From Mastigamoeba balamuthi (taxonomy: Eukaryota > Evosea > Mastigamoebida > Mastigamoebidae), in assembly GCA_902651635.1 (NCBI GenBank), contig CACRSC010000005.1, positions 1 to 64,000 of the forward strand: DNA of 64,000 nt, written 5' to 3'. The notes below the pieces were generated by a model. That model searched no databases, was not told the origin of the DNA, and saw only the letters and a program-made list of their open reading frames with translations. Below are positions 49,854-59,026 of the stretch, one piece after another (position 1 is the stretch's first letter; each line of letters opens with the position of its first letter). A program made the position numbers and the translations under genes.

Positions 49854-51192
49854 CGAGGCGGCGGCGCGCAAGGCGCAGGAGCTGCTGTTCATGCTGAGCA
49901 CTAAGAACCACGCGCTGCTGACGCACGTGTTCCGGGCCTACGCGGCGGGGACGCCGGCCACGAGGCGCGCGATGCACGGGCTGCTGCCGCAGCTCATGAA
50001 GGTCGTGGGCCCCGCGTCGCGTGTGATGCTGTTCATCATCGAGAGCGAGAACGGCTGCCCCAAGGGCGCCGAGCCGCTGGCGATGCACGCGGTGACGCTG
50101 CTGACCGACGGCGCCGCGCTGCCGTCGGCGGAGCTCATCAAGGCCGTCAGGGCCGCCGAGGCGCGCACGCAGGACGCGAGGCTGCTGGCGCCCATCGCGG
50201 CGGGGCTCAGCAAGGACGAGGCGCTCGCGGCGATCCCGCGCGTCGCGGCGCTGCCCAAGCAGTTCCTCAAGATGTTCGCCGAGCGCGTCGCGCGGCAGCA
50301 GCCCGCGGGCATCACGCTGGGCGACCTGCTGGTCCAGGTGCACGCGCTGCCCTGCAGGGGCCCGCAGCTGCGCCGGGCGCTCGAGGCCACGCAGGCCGTC
50401 TACGAGGTCGTGGCCGCCGTCGGCCTCTCGCGCGACGCGATCGCTCCGATCCTCCAGCAGCTCGTCGACAAGTTCACTCCGGTCCCCACGCTTTTCATGC
50501 GCACGGTTTGTACCCCCGCCCTCCCCTTGCACGTCGCCCCGTCCCTCCCTCGTTGCTGGACGCAGTCCCCTGCCATCCGCGTTGGCTTGAGAAGTTGTTT
50601 TCGTCTGCCCAGTCGGGCGTGTTGTATTGTTCGCCAGCCGCACGCCAGCGGGACAGTTTGCTGTCCCTCACACGGCCCGTCGAGTCCTCTCCTCACACTT
50701 CCGGCCCTCCGCTGTCGCCCCTCCTCCCCTCCTCGTCTGTGCCCTGCAAAGGTCATCTGGGCCATCGGGCAACACAAGTCGCTGGACACGTGGGTGTTCT
50801 CGTACGTGCTGCCGGTGCTCATCCGCAAGCAGGCCTGGGAGGACCAGCCCCTGTGGGACGGGTTCATCAAGTGCTGCAAAGTGAGACACTTATTGCTGCC
50901 CCTCGCCGCCCCGTGGAATACACACGTGTTGACAAGTCCCCCCACTCTGCCCCCTCTCGCTCCCTCCCACTCCTGCGGCGCGTGCTTGTGTGTGTGCCTT
51001 GCTGTGTCCCCCTGCGGCAATCAATAGAACGGAGGGCAGTTGGCGTTCCCCGTGCTGCTGCAGGTGCCCCCGCAGCAGCTGGCGCCACTGCTGGAGCGCG
51101 ACGGCGAGCTGCTGGGCGGCATGCGCACGTACTGCCACGGGCTGGGGCGCAACGTCGTGCCCCCAGCCACGTGGTCCATCGTCTTCAAGTGA
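46573..51192 (+). CDS. SYMPK: Symplekin / Pta1 mRNA 3'-end processing scaffold
   Basis: Scaffold of the cleavage and polyadenylation complex. About nine exons. N-terminal HEAT domain: VVDKINQVKLSNSDAKRELL, FEIVMNRDTKLLDEFLTDLL, SDSNADVRKSLVAFIDGVV, DTLGRLVDDRSQTVSKKAI, DQDALRTQALKFAESVLLAF. A Pro/Gln/Met-rich linker (MTVVPPPPPGMG; polyQ runs from CAG repeats at 48407-48430 and 49825-49850) separates it from the C-terminal domain: LTCLKKLAVAGSPPCRTAAL, LVNRLYEYNHLAKAIE, AGITLGDLLVQVHALP, FTPVPTLFMRT joined to VIWAIGQHKSLDTWVFS, and the end VVPPATWSIVFK. One intron ends in AAAG (before 50752), another in TAG. At about 48736 the frame changes without an intron, which suggests a base missing or added there. 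The start follows good HEAT alignment. Confidence 0.9.
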
Positions 51193-51691
51193 CGCGCACG
51201 CACCTCTTTGCCCGCCGACTCAGCGTTGGAAGGAACAAAGCTTAACGCACGCTCTTAAATTTGTGTCCAGCTACCGCCCCAAGTTATCTGGAATGGCACA
51301 GTACTCGTGATTCCTGGTTGTGTAGGAGCAAGACAATTCAACAGAAACAATTGGTATACATAATGTGATAGTCTCCCTGAACCCACTGAGAGCGTGTCAG
51401 AATGGTCAGTTGATTACAACGGAGAAAAAACCTGGAGAGCAGGAGCAGTAACGGATGCCAAATCGCGGATAACCTCGACCCCCACAAGAAGCCCTGGTGC
51501 TGCATCCACACACACATCTGCTCATAATCGCACGAACGTGATCTACAAAGGAGAAGCCCAGAATCGCACTGTATATTCAGTCCTACACCACCGTACGTGA
51601 TACCTCTCGAATCAACTGTACCCGTGCCAAATGCAACCTGTGAAAAAGGGCCCGATTATGTGCTCTGCATCATGCGATCCGTGTTCCTCAA
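51193..51691. other. Spacer between symplekin and family X member 2
   Basis: About 500 bp between convergent genes, AT-richer. No gene recognised. Confidence 0.45.
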
Positions 51692-52069
51692 TCAGATACT
51701 CTTCTGGCTCCTGCTGCTGCCTCGCCTCTTTGCCGCGGAGCTCTCTGCCCAGCCCGCACGTAGCACCTCGGTGATCGAGAATGACTGGCCTCTGGGGGTG
51801 TATGGCTCGTCGAACGCAGACTCGTCTCGGCAGGCCGACTGTCTCGGTGCCTCGGGCATGACGAGCACGAGGACGCCCTCCTTGGCGGACCAGTGCTCTG
51901 GTGAGTGCCCCCACGACCTCACCAGTGCTCTGGTGAGTGCCCCCACGACCTCAGCGAAGGGGTTGGGTACCTGGAGGAGGAGGTTCTTGCGGGTTGTGCT
52001 GGGAATGTGTAGCACACCCAGGCCGCTCCGCGTGGCCGTGCTGACTGACTCGAGGCGGAGGCTATCCAT
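51692..52069 (-). CDS. Small unknown protein, family X member 2
   Basis: 95 aa if spliced: exon 1 52069-51971 and exon 2 51880-51692. Exon 1: MDSLRLESVSTATRSG, LGVLHIPSTTRKNLLLQ. Exon 2: EGVLVLVMPEAPRQSACRDE, SAFDEPYTPRGQSFS, end SSRSQKSI. The same exon structure and motifs as member 1, shorter in exon 1 by nine residues, with DEPYTPR replacing DEPDSPR. The 90-nt intron begins GTACCC but ends CCAAG rather than CAG, is free of in-frame stops, and contains a tandem duplication of about 32 bp (CCAGTGCTCTGGTGAGTGCC...). It may therefore be retained or poorly spliced, and this copy could be on the way to decay. Confidence 0.5.
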   Translation of the reverse strand: MDSLRLESVSTATRSGLGVLHIPSTTRKNLLLQVPNPFAEVVGALTRALVRSWGHSPEHWSAKEGVLVLVMPEAPRQSACRDESAFDEPYTPRGQSFSITEVLRAGWAESSAAKRRGSSRSQKSI

Positions 52070-52911
52070 TTGCTGAGTGGCCTGCCCCACGACCAACGTG
52101 TGTCTCTTGTGTGACCCCTTTCTGATCCCCGATAAGTGGTGTGTCCTCTTCCAATATCCCCGGCTGGCAGAATTGCCGAAGTCCTCGCGACGCAGAATGC
52201 CAACGGAGGAGGGGGCACCGCCGCTGCCTCACGTGGTGAGAGATTGGCCACGTGACCCCTTATGGCCGCCCGCGGAACTTCGGTGACCGCACAGGGAATC
52301 GGCATTTGGGGACCACAGGCTTCGGCATTTCCGCTGCCCGGGCCCACGTGAAAAAGGCCGAACAGACGCGCAAACAAGACGTTGCATTTTCGTGCATGCA
52401 CCCTGTGTCGAGGGCGGAGGCATGGCCAGCACACCGGAGCAACTCGAAGCGCTGTTGGCTCTGCTGACTCCAGACGCGCACACGTACTTGGCCCACGGTT
52501 GCCTGACTACGCCATCACGGATCGCATGGGATTTTCTCTCGCCTGACAGGCTGGTCGGGCGGGATGGAGTCTTGACGTGATCTCTACCCCCTGCCTGGCC
52601 CTCGCCCTCTCCGGTTTCACCAGCCCACCAGATGTCCCTGGACCAGACTGTGCAGGTGAGCACCTGTTGAAGCCGCTTCACTGAAAACTGTCCCTTCCAC
52701 ACTAATGCCCACACAGCTCAGACGAATACGCCTGCACCGCGATTGACGAAGGCACTCACACCTGTTACTTTTGTTCTCCTTTGGCTCGTGGTACGAGGCA
52801 GAACTGGCTGACAAACATGTACATGCTTGTGGAATACCCACCATTGGGATTTGCTCCTCTCTCTCTCTCTGAATTACTTGACTCTCAGCCGATCTTCTCT
52901 TCGCTGCCGAG

Positions 52912-53325
52912 TCACACGAGCTTCTGGCGGTATCTGCTGCTGCTGTTTCTGCTGCGGCTGTCCCTCGGCGTGGTGGCTTCTGCCTGGCGACCCCGTGCAG
53001 TCCGCGGCGTCCTGCAAGTCCCCGCGGACTGCCATCTGGGCGACTCTGGCTCGTCGTACGACACCTCCTCCGCGTAGTTCCTCACGGCGGGCACCTTCGG
53101 GGGCTCAGGCATCACTACCACGAGGACGCCCTCCTGGTGGCGCAGGCGTAAGATCCGCTGACCCTCGGAAGATCGGTTTGGGGCAGACCGGCTCACCTGA
53201 AGGAGAAGGCTCTCGCGGGTTGCGTGCGACATGTGCAGCACCCCGAGGCTGTACTGGAGGCATTTGCCTGCCTCCTTCGTCTGCCAGACAGCGCGCCTCA
53301 GCATTGCAAGGTTGGCGGTCTCCAT
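52912..53325 (-). CDS. Small unknown protein, family X member 3
   Basis: 116 aa: exon 1 53325-53197 and exon 2 53133-52912. Exon 1: METANLAMLRRAVWQTKE, YSLGVLHMSHATRESLLLQ. The 63-nt intron is canonical (GTGAGCC..CACCAG) and in frame. Exon 2: EGVLVVVMPEPPKVPAVRN, EVSYDEPESPRWQS, a Thr/Arg/Ser-rich stretch, end SSSRYRQKLV. Closest to member 1 in exon 1 length and start (MET). Sequence just before each ATG is also alike in members 1 and 3 (GAAAGAG...GCGAGC/GCAGAGC, then ATGGAGAC), supporting common descent of whole genes. Confidence 0.6.
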   Translation of the reverse strand: METANLAMLRRAVWQTKEAGKCLQYSLGVLHMSHATRESLLLQVSRSAPNRSSEGQRILRLRHQEGVLVVVMPEPPKVPAVRNYAEEVSYDEPESPRWQSAGTCRTPRTARGRQAEATTPRDSRSRNSSSRYRQKLV

Positions 53326-54626
53326 GCTCGCCCTCTCTTGTCTTCTGGCTCTTTCCACTGGGTTCTTGAGCTCTGCCACTGTAATTAGACTTCGCCCCCG
53401 TGGCAAATCGTGACCGCTGCTGCTGTTCTTCTTGATTCGGTTCGGGGTGCGAATTGCCGAGTGCACGGCGACCATGGCCAAACTGCCACGGGTTTGGCCT
53501 TTCAGCGGGCGATGCCCCCACAGATGTGCCCCGCCCATTCCCCTCCACGAAGGCGAGCTGGCGCGTCGTCCGCGGATCGTGCGCTCCCTCCGCTGGCACC
53601 AGGCGAGGTACCATATCGGCAATCGCGGGTCTTCGACCTGCATGGCGAGAAAAACGGGTGCTGCCCGAATTTGCCTATCGTGCTCAGCCCCTCGATCTTA
53701 ACACGCAGGAATTCGCTACATCTCCGTGAGCTCGCATCGGCCGCACTCCGTTCCGCCGAGGTCCGCGCGAAACGGGCAGGGGTGGTCGTGCCTATCCGCT
53801 CCGCCTGCGGGGGCGGGAGGGGCGAGGGGCTACCGCTGATGTTCATACCACTTCGGGGAATGTGCGACCCGTCGACGCGGGACGGGATGCATGAGAGGCA
53901 GCGCGGAGCCTCTCATAGAGTCGGCGACTGGCCCGAGCGGTACTTGGGCATGCAAGGGCGGCCCTCGTCTGGAGACTGGTGGACCGTGAGGAAATGCCTC
54001 GAGGGGAACGCACTGTGTCAATTTCGCACACAATCTCGCACTCCTCGAATATTCGGAGCCAACCATACCGACAGAACACAGAACCGTTCTTTCCGTTTAA
54101 CACAAGGGGCAGTGAACACACCCGCGGATAGCTTACGCAGCCTCCCAAATTCATTTGCGATTACCGATTTGAATAAATGCAGGTCCATGGCGTTACCCCC
54201 GACGACGGCAGGCGATAATGGAGCCCGACAGCCCACAGAGAAGCGAGACAACCAACAGCGCCCCCTGAGGCCTCTGGCACCACCGGCCATGACAACAGGC
54301 GCAGGCAGGCGACTTGGAAGCTAAATGGCGCCACGCTGTTGTACTGGAGAGGGGGCTGAGCGGCCCTGTGGCTTCTTCGGAGCCCCTCTTGGTCTGGGCC
54401 AGCGGGCACCACAGGCGGGCATCGCTGCACCCGCCCTGCACCAGCACCAGGCCATCCGCCGTGCCTCAAGACCACTTCGCCTTGTGTGGGAAGATCGACG
54501 ACTGCCAGGACAGAAAGGCACACGGCCGGCTCAGCTTCGAGGGCAGTGATGCCTATAGTATCTCTCGGGTTGCCAGAACATAGCAGCAGAAGGGGTTGGA
54601 GGGGAGCTGAGAGCAACTGGGAGGCG
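53326..54626. other. Spacer of 1.3 kb, no gene recognised
   Basis: Upstream of family X member 3 and downstream of the Sel1 gene. A long plus-strand open frame (53410-54324) has arginine-rich, unstructured sequence and overlaps open frames on the other strand, as expected by chance in GC-rich DNA. I see no domain. Confidence 0.4.
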
Positions 54627-55996
54627 CTAGAAAAGTACATGCGTGTCAAACGAGACCGTTCTCATCTGTACGAGCGCCCTGGTGGCTCGCCGGAGCAGCG
54701 CCTCCTCGTACAGAGGGATCCTGAGCAGCTCGACGCCCCTGCGCGTGTCCTGCTCCACGCCGTTGCCCTCGATCAGCATCTCGCCCAGAGAGACCCGCGC
54801 CGTCTCGTCGCCCAGGTCGCTGGCCCTCTGGAACGCCGCCGCCGCAGCGGCCATGTCGGGGTCGACAGACGCGTTGCCCGAGAAGAGGCACGCGCCGACG
54901 TTGTAGATCGACCCCGGGTGGCCGACGTCTGCGCCCTTCTTGTAGAGCCTGAACGCCTCCTGCTTGTCCTCGGGGACCCCGAGCCCTCGCTCGTAGCAGA
55001 ACCCGAGGTTGTTGATCGCTGGCGGGTACCCCAGCTCCGCCGACGCTCTGCGCGCCGCACGCGGACAACGTGAGCCACCAGGGTTGAACAACAGCACAGC
55101 CAAAAGAGCGCAGCACACATTTTGGCAATCCCCAAAGCCGTACAATGGCTCCAAAACAAGCGAATAACAACGCAAACCAAACTCGCTCTACTACAAACGA
55201 ATCGAAAACGCATTGGACGCCAGAAGCGGACAACCCCCAACGCAAAGTCCTCGGCTCGTCTGGCCTGAAGAAGGCTGGCGTAAACACGCGCAGACCCGCT
55301 ACTTCTGCTTTGAGGAACAAGGAATCGACAGCAGCCCCAACAATCCAGCAATGCACGCTCACGACGGTTTTTCGTCGGTTGTTTGGAGGGGGGAGCAATC
55401 AATTGAGGCCTGCGGAGGGGGGGGCGAGGGGAGGTGGCGTGCCTGTAGCCCTGGATGGCGAGGGCCTCGCTCTTGGGGGAGCCGTCCATGCCGGTGTCGT
55501 GGCCCCACGCGATGTTGTACATGGACGCGGGCTCGCCGTGGGCCGCGGCGGCCTCCCAGAGCTCCCAGGCGCGCTCCTGGTCCTGGACGAGCCTGTCGGC
55601 GACGGCGCCGCAGATGAAGAGGCCGACGGGCGTCCGCTGCAGCCGCCCGTCGTCGGCGACGGCCCGCCACCCGCGCTCGTCGGCGGCCCCGCGCAGGGCC
55701 AGCGCCGCCCGCAGCAGCGCCTCCTCGTGGCCGACGCCGCACGCGCGCGCGGTGCCCGGGTAGCGGATGGCGATGTAGCGGAGCAGCAGCACCGCGGGGG
55801 CGAAGGCCGACCGGTGCGCCGCCAGCAGCGCGATGGCCCGGGGCACCTGCGCCTCCCCCAGCCCCACCACCGTGCACGCCTGCGCCAGCGCCGCCACGGC
55901 GCCCTCTGGCAGCGCCCCCGGGCCCGCGGCGCGCGGCGGGGCGGGCGTGCCGGGCGGGCGGCCCTCGCGGGGTCCCGGCGGCGGAGCTGCGCTCAT
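54627..55996 (-). CDS. Sel1-repeat (TPR-like) protein
   Basis: 324 aa, two exons: 55996-55443 and 55047-54627. The 395-nt intron is GC-AG (donor GCACGCC at 55442), joining IQGYR to ASAELGYPPAINN. The N-terminus is Pro/Ala-rich (MSAAPPPGPREGRPPGTP). Sel1 repeats with the AxxxGxxxAxxxLGxxYxxG pattern are seen as GEPASMYNIAWGHDTGMDG, GYPPAINNLGFCYERGLGVP, GHPGSIYNVGACLFSGN and GDETARVSLGEMLIEGNG. Such proteins are adaptors, for example in ER-associated degradation or signalling. The region around its start codon is repeated twice more to the right (about 56.09 and 56.59 kb), see the repeat entries. Confidence 0.82.
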
Positions 55997-56195
55997 TTTT
56001 GAGATATCTGACCCCGATGATATCTGGCCAGATATTCGAGCGCTGGTATCTCACAATGGCTGCATCGTGATGCGCGTACACGACGGGCGGGCGGCCCTCG
56101 GGGGGGGTCCCGGCGGCGGAGCTGCGCTCATTTTTCAGATCTCCCCCGACGATATCGGACAGATATTCGAGCGCCGGTATCTCCGAGAGAAATTC
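55940..56195. repeat. First and second copies of the Sel1-gene 5' end repeat
   Basis: The word GGGCGGGCGGCCCTCG followed by GGTCCCGGCGG and GAGCTGCGCTCATTTTT occurs at about 55948-56000 (the true start of the Sel1 gene, antisense) and again at about 56086-56133. Each is followed by an AT-rich tail with GATATC words (GATATCTGACCCCGATGATA in copy 1; a diverged version in copy 2) and AGATATTCGAGCGC. Copy 2 continues into GAGAAATTCAATTGGTTCGA. Confidence 0.8.
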
Positions 56196-56214
56196 AATTG
56201 GTTCGACTGGGTCA

Positions 56215-56572
56215 ATGAAGCGCGCACACGACGGCTATGTGAGCGGTCTCCGCTATGGTGAGGCCCGAGGGAGCATAGGTGTGGCGCCACTGACGATGCG
56301 GCACCTCCCCTCCCGCTCGTGCCTTCCCACCGCCCAGCGACGGTGGAGCAGGGCGTCAGGAGGCGCCCCACAGCTGCCGAGCAGACCTGCGCGGAGCTGC
56401 TGAGTTCATCGCCAACAAGAGCATCGCTCTCGTCTGCGCACCGCCCATGAGTGGCAAGACCGGCCTCATCGACCTCCTCTGTTGGTACATCGCGGAGAAG
56501 GGCACGGCAAAGGTCTCGGTCTCCTCAGCTCTGCTCCCCTTTCTCGTCAATGGGCACTCTTCATCTCTGTAG
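56215..56572 (+). pseudogene. Fragment of a P-loop NTPase gene, copy A
   Basis: A plus-strand frame contains EFIANKSIALVCAPPMSGKT, a Walker A motif (APPMSGKT), followed by GLIDLLCWYIAEKGTAKVSV and a stop soon after. Resembles the start of a large STAND/ATPase family protein in which a strand such as 'IALVCAPPxSGKT' opens the domain. Upstream sequence MKRAHDGYVSGLRYGEARG precedes it. Only about 60-100 residues of a domain that normally needs 150 or more are present, so it is a fragment. Confidence 0.5.
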
Positions 56573-56586
56573 ACAGCCAAACCGCC

Positions 56587-56985
56587 NCCGGGCGGGCGGC
56601 CCTCGCGGGGTCCCGGCGGAGCTGCGCTCATTTTTTGAGATATCTGACCCCGATGATATCTGGCCAGATATTCGAGCGCTGGTATCTCTGAGAGAAATTC
56701 AATTGGTTCGACCGCATCATGAAGCGCGCACACGGCGACCATGCGAGCGGTCTCCGCTACGGTGAGGCCCGAGGGATCAGAGCTGTGGCGCCACTGACGA
56801 TGCGGCACCTTCTCGCTACCGTCGCTGGCCGGTGGGAAGGCACGAGCGTGAGGGGAGGCGCCCCACAGCTTCCGAGAGCAGACCTGCACGGAGCTGCTCG
56901 AGTTCATTGCCAACAAGAGCATCGCTCTCGTATGTGCACCACCCATGAGCGGCAAGACCGGCCTCATCGACCTCACAGTCCTTTC
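56587..56985 (+). repeat. Third copy of the Sel1 5' repeat plus NTPase fragment, copy B, starting at an N
   Basis: From the N at 56587 the sequence repeats the Sel1 5'-end unit (GGGCGGGCGGCCCTCGCGGG, GAGATATCTGACCCCGATGA), then GAGAAATTCAATTGGTTCGA and the NTPase fragment again up to ATGAGCGGCAAGACCGGCCT. Copies A and B agree closely over about 350 bp. The N marks a join between sequence pieces, so whether this is a true tandem duplication or two alleles placed side by side cannot be told. Confidence 0.7.
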
Positions 56986-57599
56986 ATTTATGGCTCATAA
57001 ATGACCACTTGGAAACTGATAGATAGAGTTTTGCCTCATAAATTCCTCAAACGAAATTGTCATTGCCGAACTCTCAACAACAAAGGTCCTTTATTATTTC
57101 TTCAAGTAAGTCAATCATTCAATTTGTTCATTTTCTCTCACAGGATAGGATGGCAGGGTGGACATGCACTGAAACAATGTATACTCCATTGTTGGCTTTT
57201 CATATTGAAAAGGAAGCAGGGTAAAACAGTACATCATCCGTATATCTGGTTGTAGAATGGATAAAAAGGGGCTGTGGAATCTGAGGGTAATAAAATGTAC
57301 TCATCAGCACCACAAAGAGAAACAAGATGAGGCTTCCACTTCCTAAAATCCACTATACGAACCCGGATATCAACCACAATTGATGAGTTAATCGCTTTAG
57401 TCCACGAAATGATTTTTCCAAAGAGAAGTTCAACAGGTGCCTTGCTGCGAAAACAAATGATATTTCCTTGCTCCAACTAGTGATGCCCAGTAATACGTGG
57501 GGTGGGGGCAGGAGGCCCCTTGTGATGAGAGACTCAAGGAAGAAGGAAGAAGTGATGATGTATTGATTGGTATTCATGTTGTGACGAGAGGGTGAGTGG

Positions 57600-58735
57600 G
57601 GAAATGCTATTCCTTTGCCTAGGGGGTGCAGTCCCCCCTTGGCATCACCACTCTACTTCAAAGGTCGAGCATGGGGAGACCTTGAAGAAGTCAATCGATA
57701 GTCTAGATCCGCAGGTGGGGGTGTGCCTGCATGTACGTGATGACCTGATTGACGTTCTTGTTGTTGTTATAGGAAATCCACGAACGTGGGTCGTCGTCCC
57801 CAAAGTCTGGTAGCCCAGCCAACGAACGCGAAGCTTGAGCCTGCCAGCAACGTGACAATAATGCAGAACTGTGTCCAGGGCCATCTCGTCATGTGTGCAT
57901 GATGCCTCCGCCCAGAGTTGTGCAGTGGTGAGAGCCCCTGTGCGAAACAAGTGCACCGTGTTGACGTGGGCGCGAGTGTGAGTACCCCACAGTAGGTTCT
58001 CGACAGTGTAGCAATGGTGATCGAGCTTCTTGATGACACAGAATGAACCCCGAACATTGATGTCGAGCTTGTGGTCACAGTCCTTGTCGAGGAGAACATA
58101 ATTGCCAATGTCGAAGTGTGACCTGCCCCGTTTCTTGGCCAGGTACTGCCAGTGGGCCTTCTCAAATGTAGCCCTCTGAAGAGAGAGGCAATACGTGCAA
58201 ACGTGTTGTGTTGCCATAACAGAAGCTGGTCGTGGAGCAACTGGGGGTCCATGTCAGGGCTCCCAGTGTCATCATCCTTGTGAAGTACCAGGTAGAGGGG
58301 AGTCTGACTGGCAAAACCATGAATGACCTCGAAGGGCAATGAGTGCACGTAGCTGTTCTTCAGGGTGAACATAGCAGCTGGTAGAACGTCGGGACAGTCC
58401 AGGGAATGGTCCAAGAGTAGGGCCTGCAGAACCTGCACTGTAGTACGCACTGGTCCGAAAGGTCGTGTACCAGAACAGCCATAATGCATGTGTCTCGGAC
58501 ATGAACAACGAGGTATTGGCGAATAAGTGATGGGGTCGTCAATAACCTGGCACCACTGGGCCCGCGAAAAGAAATCACCACTGTAGTTGCATTTTCCGGG
58601 CTGGTAGTGGATACTGTAGGGCTTCTCGTTCAGGATGACTGACCAGCTCTGAATACGGCGATTACTCAAGTAGGCCATCCAACAGGAATTCCCATCAAAA
58701 GGGTCAAAATCGTAACAATTGATGAATAGCACATG
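57600..58735 (-). mobile_element. Ty3/gypsy-type pol fossil with chromodomain-like end
   Basis: Minus-strand coding remains: end of reverse transcriptase/RNase H (PYSIHYQPGKCNYSGDFFSR), a stretch typical of the integrase C-terminal half (LPFEVIHGFASQTPLYLVL; GNYVLLDKDCDHKLDINVRG) and a chromodomain-like piece (LHYCHVAGRLKLRVRWLGYQ), which would place it with the chromoviruses. Only the 3' part of pol is present and no LTR pair was found, so it is a broken partial copy with several breaks. AT-rich surroundings suggest it is old relative to the element at 31 kb. Confidence 0.7.
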
Positions 58736-59026
58736 CCCTTAATATAAGAAGCTCTTTTATGCATTTGAAGCACGATTTCACAGAGATTTTTGAAATCAAG
58801 TGATTTGTGACAAAGGTGATATGTGCTGGCATATGTGCCAGACTATGTGCCAGTGGCACAGCTTGGCCATCGACTATGCCGGCGGTACAGTGTATATGCC
58901 AGCATATATGCCGGCCTATCAGTTGAAATGAAAAGATTCTGTAGTTTCGTGGTTAATGGTAATCAATAAGACATTCAAAGCAGACACAGTGGCTTTCAAT
59001 TGTAATAACCAACTGGTTTCATTGCT

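Noticed and set aside
53410-54324. 304-aa plus-strand frame as a gene
   Set aside because: No domain, arginine-rich, no support from the context.
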